From Paenibacillus sp. VTT E-133291 (GTDB taxonomy: Bacteria > Bacillota > Bacilli > Paenibacillales > Paenibacillaceae): a DNA stretch of 48,834 bases. The notes beneath the pieces are model-generated. The model was given only the letters and a program-made list of their open reading frames with translations, was not told the origin of the DNA and did no database searches. The stretch's first letter is position 1. Every line of letters starts with the position of its first letter. Below are positions 16,630 through 25,806 of the stretch, one piece after another. The stretch is from assembly GCF_002264395.1 (NCBI RefSeq), contig NZ_NFVA01000053.1, forward strand, positions 1-48,834, written 5' to 3'. Made by a program: the position numbers and the translations under genes.

Positions 16630-17433
16630 TTACACTAGCTTCTTCCGAATCATGCCGGAAATCAAATCAATAATCGTAATCATCACAATGATGCCTAATA
16701 GTATGATCCCGACACGATCCCAATTCCGTGAACTGAGTGCGAAGATTAACGGTGTGCCAATCCCACCTGCCCCAATCATACCCAGAATCGTAGCCGAACG
16801 AACATTAATTTCGAACCTGTATAAAGTATAGGATAGAAAGCCTGGCAATACCTGTGGCACAACAGCAAACCATAACACCTGCATACGGCTGGCACCAGAT
16901 GAGATTAAAGCCTCAAGTGGACCGTTATCAATATTCTCAATCTCATCCGCGAACAATTTGCCGAGCATGCCCACGGAATGCAGACCCAGAGCCAGTACAC
17001 CCGCAAATGAACCCGGCCCAACAGCCTTGATGAACAGCAAGGCCATAATGATCTCAGGGAATGTCCGTATAAAACTTAATACCAGCTTACCGGAACTTGA
17101 AATAGCCTTTCCCTTACTCATATTGACGGCTGCCCAAAATGCAAAAGGAATACATAAAAAGGTCGAGATAAAAGTCCCTAAGATTGAAATTGCTAACGTC
17201 TCAAGCAAGCCCCGAAGCAGATCCTCCCCATCCGGTAAATAAACGAAGGCCCAATCAGGTGAGAATATCCCAGCAAAGATTGCCTTAGTAATGATCCCGG
17301 CGGTTTCTTTAAATCCATTAAACGGTACTCCCGAAAAAGCCCAAATATATACTGCCGCTAATGCCACATAAATCAGCCAGCGGAAGCGGTTTTTACGAGG
17401 TTTGGGGACAAGGGTATTCCATGATTTACTCAT
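16630..17433 (-). CDS. phnE: Phosphonate-type ABC transporter permease (second PhnE)
   Basis: A 267-aa permease with about six helices and the BPD-type coupling segment (EALISSGASRMQVLWFAVVPQVLPGF region, around 180-205) that docks on PhnC. It is paralogous to the adjacent permease and overlaps it by 4 bp (ATGA). Two PhnE proteins forming a heterodimer are common in Gram-positive phosphonate/phosphite transporters. The exact substrate (phosphonate, phosphite or phosphate ester) is not resolved. Confidence 0.9.
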   Translation of the reverse strand: MSKSWNTLVPKPRKNRFRWLIYVALAAVYIWAFSGVPFNGFKETAGIITKAIFAGIFSPDWAFVYLPDGEDLLRGLLETLAISILGTFISTFLCIPFAFWAAVNMSKGKAISSSGKLVLSFIRTFPEIIMALLFIKAVGPGSFAGVLALGLHSVGMLGKLFADEIENIDNGPLEALISSGASRMQVLWFAVVPQVLPGFLSYTLYRFEINVRSATILGMIGAGGIGTPLIFALSSRNWDRVGIILLGIIVMITIIDLISGMIRKKLV

Positions 17434-18221
17434 ATTAATTTCTCCCGCAGCTTAGTGCTTACATAATCAATAATCAATACTACTGCTAATGTGAACAAGA
17501 TAATGGTGCAAGTCTTATCGTATTCTAAGAAACCTAATGTCACTTCATAGTAATGGCCGATTCCGCCCGCTCCTACCAGACCTAGAACCGCTGCAGCACG
17601 GACATTGATTTCAAAAGCATACAGCACATAAGACATGAAATGAGCCTGTACTTGCGGAATGACTCCGAAGATAATTCGTTGAGTCTTATTCGCTCCGACT
17701 GAAGTCATGGCTTCCAAAGGCCCCTGTTCAATCGTCTCCAACGCTTCATAGGTAAGCTTAGCGATCAGCCCCAGCGAAAATACTGTCAAAGCAAAGATCC
17801 CTGGAAGTGCACCGAGTCCGAAGATGGCAACAAAAATAGAAGCCAGCAGTAGATCGGGAATGGTGCGGATCAAATTCAGCAGCATACGCACCGGATAATG
17901 AAGCCATCGGCTGTGCGTAATATTGCTTGCACACAGCAGTGCAACGGGAACCGCGAGAATGGCACCAAACGTTGTACCGACTAGTGCCATCCGGATCGTC
18001 TCCAGCATCGCATCTATAATATTGTCAAAATACCCCCAGTTTGGAGGGAACATTTCCTTAAGCAGATCAAACATATTCGGCAGACCAGAGATTAGCTCTC
18101 CTAAGGATGAATCGGTCAAGACCGCACTTCTCCATAGTAATACTACTAATATAAAGGCTGTAAAATAATGCTTTATCTTCCTTGGCGGTTTGGGATGTAG
18201 CTTCTCTGCATTCACACTCAT
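17430..18221 (-). CDS. phnE: Phosphonate-type ABC transporter permease (first PhnE)
   Basis: A 263-aa permease, the partner of the next gene. Its coupling helix is in EAMTSVGANKTQRIIFGVIPQVQAHF (around 175-200, cited by position), and the C-terminal helices match the paralogue. The start lies 1 bp after the phnC stop, with GGAGG inside the phnC end, so translation is coupled. A cytosolic N-terminus of about 17 residues is rich in Lys and Pro. Confidence 0.9.
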   Translation of the reverse strand: MSVNAEKLHPKPPRKIKHYFTAFILVVLLWRSAVLTDSSLGELISGLPNMFDLLKEMFPPNWGYFDNIIDAMLETIRMALVGTTFGAILAVPVALLCASNITHSRWLHYPVRMLLNLIRTIPDLLLASIFVAIFGLGALPGIFALTVFSLGLIAKLTYEALETIEQGPLEAMTSVGANKTQRIIFGVIPQVQAHFMSYVLYAFEINVRAAAVLGLVGAGGIGHYYEVTLGFLEYDKTCTIILFTLAVVLIIDYVSTKLREKLI

Positions 18222-18222
18222 C

Positions 18223-19005
18223 TCACATGCCTCCGATTACAGGCTCACCTAACAACTCATCCTGATGAATCGGTCTGCCGTAAATCTCAGCAAACTTCTC
18301 ATCGGTTGCCTCCGATACAGGACCATCGAAGACAACCTCTCCTGCGCGGAGTCCTATAATCCGGGTAGCGTATTCTCTAGCGAGATCGATAAAATGCAAA
18401 TTCACAATGGTCGTAATTCCAAGCTCTACATTAATCTTTTTCAAATCATCCATAACCTGCTTGGTCGTGAGTGGATCCAGTGAAGCGACAGGTTCATCTG
18501 CGAGGATAATTTGCGCCTCCTGTGCAAGAACACGAGCAATAGCCACGCGCTGCTGCTGACCACCAGATAGCTGATCTGCACGGATGTACGCCTTCTCAAC
18601 GATATTGACCCGATCGAGTGACTCGAAGGCTAAATCGATATCCTTTTGCGGGAATTTACCGAGTATCGTCCGTAGGGTGGAATGATAGCCCACCCGTCCT
18701 GCCAATACATTACGAAGCACAGTCGTACGTTTCACTAAGTTGAAGCTTTGGAAGATCATTCCGATATTCCGGCGAATCATTCGTAGCTGGCTTCCCTTCG
18801 CATTCGTGATGGAATGCCCGTTTATAAGAATATCGCCTTCCGAAATATCATGAAGCCGGTTAATGGAACGCAGTAAGGTTGACTTCCCCGCTCCGGAAAG
18901 ACCAACAATAGCTACAAATTCCCCAGCTGGAATCGTCAGATTAATGTTGTTTAAGCCTTTAGTTCCGTTTTGATACGTCTTGGATACATTCTGAAGCTTT
19001 ATCAT
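18223..19005 (-). CDS. phnC: Phosphonate-type ABC transporter ATPase PhnC
   Basis: A 260-aa ATP-binding subunit with Walker A GLSGAGKST (35-43), signature LSGGQQQR (146-153) and Walker B IILADEP (166-172). The VASLDPLTTKQVMDDLKKIN segment is typical of PhnC. AAAGGAA precedes ATG 19005. It is separated from phnD by 130 bp holding a hairpin that probably lowers expression of the cytoplasmic subunits relative to the binding protein. Confidence 0.92.
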   Translation of the reverse strand: MIKLQNVSKTYQNGTKGLNNINLTIPAGEFVAIVGLSGAGKSTLLRSINRLHDISEGDILINGHSITNAKGSQLRMIRRNIGMIFQSFNLVKRTTVLRNVLAGRVGYHSTLRTILGKFPQKDIDLAFESLDRVNIVEKAYIRADQLSGGQQQRVAIARVLAQEAQIILADEPVASLDPLTTKQVMDDLKKINVELGITTIVNLHFIDLAREYATRIIGLRAGEVVFDGPVSEATDEKFAEIYGRPIHQDELLGEPVIGGM

Positions 19006-19047
19006 GAAATCATTCCTTTGTGTGTTTTCGTATATTCGTATAAAAGA

Positions 19048-19086
19048 GATAGCCAGATCCGGGGGGGGAATCCGGAGCTGGCTATC
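19048..19086 (-). terminator. Intercistronic hairpin between phnD and phnC, probable partial terminator
   Basis: GATAGCCAG (19048-19056) pairs with CTGGCTATC (19078-19086) and encloses a run of eight G residues. On the minus strand the stem is followed by TCTTTTAT. This is a common way to make binding protein in excess over the permease. Confidence 0.6.
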
Positions 19087-19135
19087 CTTAATGCCTGTTA
19101 TACACCAACATCGTTGTATCCTTGAACGGTTTGAA

Positions 19136-20113
19136 CTACTCGGTTTTTACTTTATTGTTGTATTCACGAACAATGTCAAAGTTGCTATCTTGTGACTTCA
19201 CATAACCTTCATGAGAATAAATTTCTTTAACAATTGCATGTCCTTCTGTGTCAGCTGCGATATCCATGAACGCCTGTTGAATTTTCTCCATCCATTCCTT
19301 ATTCATATCTGAACGGACCGAAATCGTATCATTAGGGATTTTATCCGTAAAGGCAAGAACACGGGTATCTTCAAATACTTTCGGATAATCTTTAATAACA
19401 ATATTCCGGGCATCTTGGAAAATAGCTGCTGCGTCTACGTCACCGTTCAGTACAGCAAGTACGCCTTGGTCATGTCCCTTAACCGTAATGGCTTGTACAT
19501 CCTTCAGCGGATCAAGTCCTGCATCCATCAGTGTTGCTGCCGGCCATACAAAACCTGCAGAGGATGTAACGTTTTGATAGGCGATTTTTTTGCCTTTCAA
19601 ATCGGCAACGGATTGGATGGCAGAATCTTTCTTAACGATGATCATAGATTTATAGAAATCAGCTAATTCATCTGTTGGAGCGCCAGTTTCATCATTTACA
19701 CCAAAACGTTGAGCTTGAAGAATAACTTCAGCAGCTCCTTTTTCTTTAGCTAATACATAAGCTGTTGGAGGAAGGAAACCTACATCCACTTTTTTGGAAG
19801 CCATAGCTTCAATAACCGTGTTGTAATCAGTAGAGACACTTACTTTTACAGGAATACCGAGTTTATCACCCAGTAATTTTTCAAGAGGTTTTGCCTTAGC
19901 TTCGAGCGTATCTGCATTTTGAGAAGGAACAAATTGTACGGTAAGCTTCTCTGGAACATAACCCTCTGCTACAGGAGCTGCCGTTTCCTTCGGTGCATTT
20001 GTTGCATCTGTTGATCCTTGGTTTGCAGTATTAGCAGTGTTATTAGCACCACAACCACTAAGCAATGTAATAGACATCATTAGCGGCAATACGAATTTAC
20101 TTATTTTTCTCAA
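19136..20113 (-). CDS. phnD: Phosphate/phosphite/phosphonate-binding lipoprotein PhnD
   Basis: A 325-aa periplasmic-binding-type lipoprotein. A signal peptide with lipobox LLSGC puts the acylated Cys at residue 21. A Thr/Ala/Asn-rich linker is followed by a PhnD-type domain from about 50 (KLTVQFVPSQNADTL) to the C-terminus. The VGFLPPTAYVLAKEKGAAEVI and KGKKIAYQNVTSSAGF regions are characteristic. I chose TTG 20113, 8 bases after GGAGG; the upstream in-frame GTG (20128) overlaps that site. It is first in the phn operon. Confidence 0.9.
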   Translation of the reverse strand: MRKISKFVLPLMMSITLLSGCGANNTANTANQGSTDATNAPKETAAPVAEGYVPEKLTVQFVPSQNADTLEAKAKPLEKLLGDKLGIPVKVSVSTDYNTVIEAMASKKVDVGFLPPTAYVLAKEKGAAEVILQAQRFGVNDETGAPTDELADFYKSMIIVKKDSAIQSVADLKGKKIAYQNVTSSAGFVWPAATLMDAGLDPLKDVQAITVKGHDQGVLAVLNGDVDAAAIFQDARNIVIKDYPKVFEDTRVLAFTDKIPNDTISVRSDMNKEWMEKIQQAFMDIAADTEGHAIVKEIYSHEGYVKSQDSNFDIVREYNNKVKTE

Positions 20114-20168
20114 ACGAAAGACCTCCACTGTTTTCTTTTTTTTAGTACTTCTAGACTATAAAGTTTTT

Positions 20169-20197
20169 GTATTAAATCTAGAGCATCTAACTATCAA
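20169..20197 (-). promoter_or_regulatory. Candidate sigma-A promoter of phnD
   Basis: On the minus strand, TTGATA (20197-20192), a 17-bp spacer and TAATAC (20174-20169), about 55 bp upstream of the phnD start. No convincing series of Pho-box repeats was seen. Confidence 0.55.
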
Positions 20198-20223
20198 ATA
20201 AATGTAAAATTTATTCCAATCTC

Positions 20224-20251
20224 TTAAAGTTTCCAAATTATCTGATAGAAT
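20224..20251 (+). promoter_or_regulatory. Candidate promoter of the 5'-nucleotidase gene
   Basis: An extended -10 of the form TG-A-TAGAAT ends at 20251, with a weak TTAAAG 16 bp upstream. Confidence 0.4.
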
Positions 20252-20285
20252 GGGGTCTGAACTTATTATCCGTAGGAGGCTACCC

Positions 20286-21866
20286 ATGAATAAAGACAAT
20301 AACTTAACCTGTGAAATCCTCATAACAAGTGATCTCCATGGGCATTTAAGTCCCATTGATTATCGTACGGGTGAGAAACAACAAAAAGGCTTAGCAACCA
20401 TTGCCAGCCTCATTAAACAAGAAAGAGCCCATTGTCCGGAGCTGATTCTTCTGGATAACGGTGATCTTATTCAAGGTACACCGCTAGCTTATTATGCAGC
20501 AACACAGTACAGTAATGAATTAAATCCAGGGATCGCTGCACTGAACGAATTAAAATATGATGCCGCAATTATCGGCAACCATGAATTTAATTTTGGGAAG
20601 CCACTACTCCATAAAGCCATTCAAGATTCCAAATTCCCTTGGTTATCGGCTGGAATAATAGATCAAACGACAAGTAAACCGGCATTCGGTAAACCTTATA
20701 TCATCAAATGGGTAGACGATAAAATCAAAGTGGCCATTCTTGGAGTTACCACACATTACATTCCACACTGGGAGAATCCTGTCCATATTGAAGGGCTTCA
20801 ATTTAAAGATGCTTTAGAGACTGTAAAGCTTTGGTGTGCCACTATACGAGAAGAAGAGCAACCCGATTTGCTCGTTGTAGCTTATCATGGCGGGTTCGAG
20901 CGCGATCTACTTAACGGAGAACCTGTTGAGAGATTAACTGGAGAGAATCAAGCTTACGCTATGTGTGCAGAGGTAGAAGGATTAGACGTATTAATTACCG
21001 GACATCAGCATCGCTCTATTGCTAGTGAATTAAATGGTATAACGATCATACAGCCTGGTTGTAATGGACATTCCCTTGGTAAAATTTCAGTAGTCTTTCA
21101 AAAAGAAAACGGGCATTGGAAGATTAAGAGTAAACATGCCGAGCTTCTTACTCTGGACGACAAAACAGCTGTAGATGATACAATTGTAGGTCTGAGCAGC
21201 ACGCTCGAATCAGAAACAGAAACCTGGTTGGATGAGAGAATAGGTACAGTGATCGGTGACCTATCTATTTCTAGTGCAGATGAATGCCGAATGGCTGACC
21301 ATCCCTTTATAGAATTTATGAATAAGGTTCAAATGGAGGCTTCAGGCGTAGAGATTTCGACAGCCGCTTTACTCAGTAACGATTGCAAAGGTTTCAGTAA
21401 TACCATTACACGGAGAGACATTCTTTCAAACTTCATTTATCCTAACACGCTAACGGTTCTTAGGCTGACCGGGCATGATATTAAAGAGGCACTGGAACAA
21501 ACCGCCAACTATTTTCAAAAGGATACAGAGGGGAATGTAATTGTTAACCCTGCTTATGTAGAACCTAAATCGCAGCATTACAATTATGATATGTGGGAAG
21601 GCATCCACTACGAGCTTCATATTGATAACCCTGTAGGCAAAAGAGTCCTCCATCTGCTGTATCGTGGACAGCCTGTAGAGGACGCTAAAGAATATGATGT
21701 GGTTATGAATAACTATAGAGCCAGCGGTGGCGGAGATTATGAGATGTATAAAGGTAAACCGATTGTCAAAGAAATACTGATCGACATGTCTGAAATTGTC
21801 ACGAATTACATTGAAAACCGCGGCCAAATTGAAGCTACCTGCGATCACAACTGGAGAGTGGTTTAG
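20286..21866 (+). CDS. Bifunctional metallophosphatase / 5'-nucleotidase family protein
   Basis: A 526-aa enzyme of the UshA/YunD class without a signal peptide, hence cytosolic. The calcineurin-like domain has D16-x-H18, NGD (D60), GNHE (97-100), a later YHGG and GHQHRS, which together hold two metal ions. The C-terminal 5'-nucleotidase domain (about 310-500) binds substrate. I chose ATG 20286, 6 bases after AGGAGG. It is divergent from the phosphonate transporter, so it may release phosphate from nucleotides or esters in a shared phosphorus-scavenging role; that link is inference. Its last 4 bp overlap the convergent oligopeptidase gene. Confidence 0.88.
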   Translation: MNKDNNLTCEILITSDLHGHLSPIDYRTGEKQQKGLATIASLIKQERAHCPELILLDNGDLIQGTPLAYYAATQYSNELNPGIAALNELKYDAAIIGNHEFNFGKPLLHKAIQDSKFPWLSAGIIDQTTSKPAFGKPYIIKWVDDKIKVAILGVTTHYIPHWENPVHIEGLQFKDALETVKLWCATIREEEQPDLLVVAYHGGFERDLLNGEPVERLTGENQAYAMCAEVEGLDVLITGHQHRSIASELNGITIIQPGCNGHSLGKISVVFQKENGHWKIKSKHAELLTLDDKTAVDDTIVGLSSTLESETETWLDERIGTVIGDLSISSADECRMADHPFIEFMNKVQMEASGVEISTAALLSNDCKGFSNTITRRDILSNFIYPNTLTVLRLTGHDIKEALEQTANYFQKDTEGNVIVNPAYVEPKSQHYNYDMWEGIHYELHIDNPVGKRVLHLLYRGQPVEDAKEYDVVMNNYRASGGGDYEMYKGKPIVKEILIDMSEIVTNYIENRGQIEATCDHNWRVV

Positions 21867-23632
21867 GTTGTGCTGATGAATGCCTCAATATCAGTTTCAA
21901 TCAGCTTTAAAGCACCTCTCCAAAAATCAATGGAGTGCACATCAATATCCATAAACTTCGCTATATCTGCAATATTATGCTTGCTGGTAGCACTAAGGAA
22001 CTGACGATACCGGGCGACAAACTCCTCGCCCTTTTTTAAATACTCTGCGTAGAGTCCTTTAGCGAATAACAGTCCGAAAGAATACGGAAAATTCATAAAT
22101 TCATAACCAGCCATAAAATATCCGGCCTTGTTCATCCACATGTACGGATGGATCGTGTCAGTTGCAATGCTCTCTCCATAAGCTTCCTTCATACAAGCAA
22201 TCATCAATTCATTTAATTCTTGCACAGGCAGCGGACCTAATGCTCTTTTCTCATATAATTTAAGCTCAAATAAATAACGGGCATAGAAATCCACAAGATA
22301 ATATCCGGCATCGGAAATGCTTCTCTCCAAAATAAGATGAGCTTCCTTCTTGGCGGAGCTTGCGATTAAAGCTTGATTCACAATCGTCTCGCAAAAGATC
22401 GAAGCCGTTTCAGCTATCGGAATCGGATAATCCGTGTTCAACATCGTTTCATGCGCTAGACAGGAGCTATGATAGGCATGACCAAGCTCATGGGCAAGAA
22501 TACTAATATCTATAGCATTGCCAGTGAACTGAGTCATGATCCTGCTCTCGCCTATCGGAAAAATATCAATGCACAGCCCAAAGCCGCCCTTACCGGCCTT
22601 TGGTTCTGCATCAATCCATCGCTGATCAAAAGCCTTTTGAGCTAAGTTGGCCAATTCCTCGCTAAAGGTTGCGAAGCTTGAGACGATTGTTTTTTGAGCA
22701 TCTTCGTAAGAAATTTTCATACTTTCTTCACCTATAGGTGCAAATATATCGTAAAAAGGCAGCTTTGTGGAATGTCCCAGCAGTTCGGCTTTCTTTTGAT
22801 AATAGGTATGAAAAGCTGGCAAACTCTCCTGAAGAGCGGCGAGCATTGCCGACAAAGTTTCACTGTCCATTCGCGATGCCACTAACACCTTTTCCAGAGA
22901 AGATTGATATCCACGCATGCCATAAATCGTTAGCGCCTCACCACTTATTCCATTCATGCAAGCTGCACAAACCCCAGCAATACGACTGCAAGCTTCAGCC
23001 TCGGCTTCATAAGCCGCTTTTCTTGATGAAGCGTTATTCTCATAGGCCATACTCCTTAGTTCCGCAAGCGTTGCTTGTTTCGACTCCCCTTGCACCACCA
23101 CATCTGCTAGTGTACTTGAGGCGGTCTCCATGTATAACCTTCCCCAAGCTTTGGACCCTGTACTTTGCATTCGGGCAATGGCAACCTCCACGTCCTCATT
23201 TAACACATAGCGGGATTGTAAAAGAAGCTCATTCAAGTAGAATTGATGCTGCAAAAGATAAGGTGAGCTAACAATAAGCTCATCCAGGTGATCACATGTA
23301 CTAATCCAACGTTTAAAACCCGCAGCTACACCAGCAATCTCTGAGCTGACCTGTTCGATATCATCGGCAAGATTCATAGCCTGTTCACAGTTGCTATCTG
23401 CACTAAGCGTTAACTCCGCATAAGCTAACAAGCATACATATACACTTTTATAATCGTTGTAGAGTCTTAGAAAGTCCTCGATCGCTGCGACGGAAACACC
23501 CTCACGCTTTAGATTGCCCTCAGCCCAGGCTTTTAAATCTATAATAAGTTGACCTAGTAGCTGACGATCCGCTTTTAACTTCTCTGATTCAAACGAAGGA
23601 TATAAGCTATCCAAATTCCATGTCATATTCAT
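21863..23632 (-). CDS. M3-family oligoendopeptidase F-like
   Basis: A 589-aa cytosolic zinc peptidase. It has an N-terminal helical domain, then an M3 catalytic domain with the zinc motif HELGH (H381, E382, H385) and a third ligand Glu near 408 in the ETASIF segment. M3B enzymes cut short peptides of about 7-17 residues. I chose ATG 23632, preceded by AGGAGA; the longer frame to 23674 has no good site. The gene converges with the 5'-nucleotidase and follows two structured repeats. Confidence 0.9.
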   Translation of the reverse strand: MNMTWNLDSLYPSFESEKLKADRQLLGQLIIDLKAWAEGNLKREGVSVAAIEDFLRLYNDYKSVYVCLLAYAELTLSADSNCEQAMNLADDIEQVSSEIAGVAAGFKRWISTCDHLDELIVSSPYLLQHQFYLNELLLQSRYVLNEDVEVAIARMQSTGSKAWGRLYMETASSTLADVVVQGESKQATLAELRSMAYENNASSRKAAYEAEAEACSRIAGVCAACMNGISGEALTIYGMRGYQSSLEKVLVASRMDSETLSAMLAALQESLPAFHTYYQKKAELLGHSTKLPFYDIFAPIGEESMKISYEDAQKTIVSSFATFSEELANLAQKAFDQRWIDAEPKAGKGGFGLCIDIFPIGESRIMTQFTGNAIDISILAHELGHAYHSSCLAHETMLNTDYPIPIAETASIFCETIVNQALIASSAKKEAHLILERSISDAGYYLVDFYARYLFELKLYEKRALGPLPVQELNELMIACMKEAYGESIATDTIHPYMWMNKAGYFMAGYEFMNFPYSFGLLFAKGLYAEYLKKGEEFVARYRQFLSATSKHNIADIAKFMDIDVHSIDFWRGALKLIETDIEAFISTT

Positions 23633-23731
23633 TGTTGATTCTCCTAACCTTTGCCCATCTCCAGATTTCTTCATTATACCGTCCTATGCGGATAAAGTCT
23701 GGATATTGCTTTCGAACGGGAACAAAAACAT

Positions 23732-23854
23732 AAAAAAAGGACCCCGCCATCGTCCGGCGGGGTCAAGGTCTATATTATAAGGGGGTTATGTGATTACTAT
23801 AACCCTCTTAGCTTAAAAGAACATGAAAGAGACATAAAGATTGGCTTAATCTAC
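23732..23854. repeat. Structured intergenic repeat, copy 1
   Basis: About 123 bp, nearly identical to the copy at 23878-23998. It contains GACCCCGCC/GGCGGGGTC (9-bp stem), AAGGGGGTTAT/ATAACCCTCTT (11-bp stem with one G-U), and a small AGATT/AATCT stem. Read on the minus strand, the first hairpin is followed by seven Ts, so it works as a terminator for the MFS gene. Confidence 0.85.
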
Positions 23855-23877
23855 CGATCTCTGTCCTCTGCATCAAC

Positions 23878-23998
23878 AAAAAAAGGACCCTGCCATCGTC
23901 CGGCAGGGTCAAGGTCTATATTTAAGGGGGTTATGTGATTACTATAACCCCCTTAGCTTAAAACGATATGAATAGTACCTAAAGATTAGCTTAATCTG
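23878..23998. repeat. Structured intergenic repeat, copy 2
   Basis: The second tandem copy, 146 bp from the first. Stem 1 is GACCCTGCC/GGCAGGGTC, a compensated base-pair change relative to copy 1; stem 2 AAGGGGGTTAT/ATAACCCCCTT is perfect. Minus-strand reading again gives a hairpin plus seven Ts. Together the copies account for nearly all of the 375-bp gap 23633-24007. Confidence 0.85.
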
Positions 23999-24007
23999 AA
24001 ATTTCCC

Positions 24008-25219
24008 TTATTGACTTAAAGCTGAAGGGTTACTTCTAGACTTTGTAATCTGAATCCCAATATAAATCATTAGAAACAACACCATGAATCCAGCAGAATA
24101 ACGATACATCATCCCATAATTGGATGCTGCCGAAATCGCCCCAAGAATGATGGCTCCACTCGCTACCCCTAGATCCGTTGAGTTATAAAACATACTGTTT
24201 GCCATGCCATACTGTGCAGGTGTAGAAGTTCGAAGCATCCATGCCTGTATAGTTGGCTGAATAGCTCCAAAGCCGAGTCCATAGAGCAATGCCGATACAA
24301 TGAGCATTGGCATGGATGTTGTATACGAGAGCACTGCTAAGCTCGCGACGACACAAAACGCTGCGGGAATCAAAACAGCAGCGGGTCCTCTTTTATCAAA
24401 TAATCTGCCGGAAATCGGTCTAATGATGATGATCGTAATTGCGTTAAATAAGAAGAACAAACCCACTTGCTCTAAATGTACCGATTCGCCGAACAAAGCG
24501 ATAAAACTAAGTAATCCCCCATAAGTGATCGCGAGCAGGACATTCAGAATTGCGGGCAATACTAACTTTTTATTAAAAGGAACCTTGAGAGGTTTAGGTG
24601 ATTCAATGGTTTGCTCAATCGATTGTTTTTTGCGGTGAGCTGGAAGCGAACGTGAGAACAATAGGACTGGAAAGGCAAGAAGCAGGGTGAATGTTCCGAT
24701 CATCGCCAGTGTTCCAAACCCCGAATGCTTCATTACGTTCAAACCAATCATTGGACCAATGGACATTGCAAGACTGCTTGATAAGCCAAAATAGCCGATC
24801 CCTTCGCCCATTCTTTTGCTAGGAATAATCTGTGAAACAATTGTGGGAATAATCGTGCTGGCAATCCCGAATCCAATCCCATAGCCTACACGCATCAGCA
24901 GTAGTGACCCGATTGAATCTGCTGCCACATAAAGACCGGTTATGGCGGCCGCGATGGCTAAGCCAATATACAATAATAAATTGCGGCTAACCTTTCGCAT
25001 CAGAAAAGCAGTCATAAAACGTGAAGCAATCGCAGTTAGTGCAAATACACTTGTGACCAAGCTGACCATAATATCACTGGCTTGAAATTCACTTTTCACA
25101 TAAGACGGAAATGAAGATAGCAGCATCTGTAAATTCATAAATAAAAATAAAGCACTAAACGTTAAAGCAATAAAAGATTTAGTCCAAAGTTTCGTACGTA
25201 ATTCTTGTTGTTCTGGCAT
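24008..25219 (-). CDS. MFS transporter
   Basis: A 403-aa major facilitator protein with twelve predicted helices, a charged central loop (about 190-215, KKQSIEQTIESPK), and the GRLFDKRGP motif-A-like segment in the second half. It resembles Bacillus YwoG/YfcJ-type drug or metabolite exporters. GGAAGG precedes ATG 25219. It lies 11 bp after marR on the same strand, so it is probably repressed by MarR and induced by its substrate. Confidence 0.88.
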   Translation of the reverse strand: MPEQQELRTKLWTKSFIALTFSALFLFMNLQMLLSSFPSYVKSEFQASDIMVSLVTSVFALTAIASRFMTAFLMRKVSRNLLLYIGLAIAAAITGLYVAADSIGSLLLMRVGYGIGFGIASTIIPTIVSQIIPSKRMGEGIGYFGLSSSLAMSIGPMIGLNVMKHSGFGTLAMIGTFTLLLAFPVLLFSRSLPAHRKKQSIEQTIESPKPLKVPFNKKLVLPAILNVLLAITYGGLLSFIALFGESVHLEQVGLFFLFNAITIIIIRPISGRLFDKRGPAAVLIPAAFCVVASLAVLSYTTSMPMLIVSALLYGLGFGAIQPTIQAWMLRTSTPAQYGMANSMFYNSTDLGVASGAIILGAISAASNYGMMYRYSAGFMVLFLMIYIGIQITKSRSNPSALSQ

Positions 25220-25230
25220 AACTTACCTTC

Positions 25231-25683
25231 CTACTCTCCATCATTTATTTGATCAATGTGATTGTTTATTCTTAGCAGCAACCCCATGAGTTGCTCATAT
25301 TCATCACTAGAAATACAGTTCTTAATTTCATCTGTGACCTGATCCTCAATAGGGAAGGTTTCCTTAATTAGAGCTCTTCCTTTTTCCGTAATATAGACTT
25401 TAAAAGAACGTCGATCATTCTCCCCGGTTTTTTTATAGATCAGTCCTTTTCCCTCCAAGTGATCCAGAATTCGCGTCGTAGTTGGTTTATCCTTACCCGA
25501 ACGCTTCGCGATGTCCTTCTGAATCAGCCCTTCCGTCCTGTCGACTTGAAACAGAACTGACCATTGCTCAGGTGTTATATCATATTCTTTTAACCCATTT
25601 TGGAATAACGCACTTAATTTACGATAGGTCGTTCCCATCATAAATCCTAAGGTAAGTTCAGATGAGTTATGCTTTATCGTCAT
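25231..25683 (-). CDS. MarR-family transcriptional regulator
   Basis: A 150-aa winged-helix dimeric repressor. The DNA-binding region (about 45-105) carries IQKDIAKRSGKDKPTTTRILDHLEGKGLI and the wing motif NDRRSFKVYITEKG (cited by region). I chose ATG 25683, with AAGAGGG 6 bases upstream; the ATG at 25701 lacks a site. It heads a two-gene operon with the MFS transporter and is divergent from an FMN reductase, a typical stress-response arrangement. Confidence 0.9.
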   Translation of the reverse strand: MTIKHNSSELTLGFMMGTTYRKLSALFQNGLKEYDITPEQWSVLFQVDRTEGLIQKDIAKRSGKDKPTTTRILDHLEGKGLIYKKTGENDRRSFKVYITEKGRALIKETFPIEDQVTDEIKNCISSDEYEQLMGLLLRINNHIDQINDGE

Positions 25684-25721
25684 GATCAGCCCTCTTCTCA
25701 TTTCATTTTCGTTTTAAATAG

Positions 25722-25733
25722 TTGCTTAAACAA
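25722..25733. promoter_or_regulatory. Candidate MarR operator 1
   Basis: TTGCTTAAACAA, an imperfect palindrome of the form TTG-N6-CAA, lies just downstream of a minus-strand TATAAT (25739-25734) that probably drives marR. Confidence 0.45.
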
Positions 25734-25795
25734 TTATATTCCAGACAACTAAATTTGTAAAGGTGAGACAAAATTATAAACTAACTATTATTAAG

Positions 25796-25806
25796 TTGCT
25801 TGACAA
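25796..25806. promoter_or_regulatory. Candidate MarR operator 2
   Basis: TTGCTTGACAA matches operator 1 and overlaps the -35 box of the FMN reductase promoter, so binding would block that promoter. Confidence 0.45.

Noticed and set aside
19061..19068. Run of eight G as a phase-variation tract
   Set aside because: It lies in the loop of an intercistronic hairpin, outside any coding frame or promoter spacer.
20114..20285. PhoP (Pho) box repeats before phnD or the nucleotidase
   Set aside because: Only one TTTACA-like unit was found; no series of regularly spaced repeats.
22738..23271. A 177-codon open frame on the + strand
   Set aside because: It lies fully antisense to the M3 oligopeptidase, whose motifs are intact; its composition is unlike a protein.
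23732..23998. CRISPR array or transposon ends
   Set aside because: There are just two long copies with no short regular spacers, no cas genes, no transposase and no target duplication.
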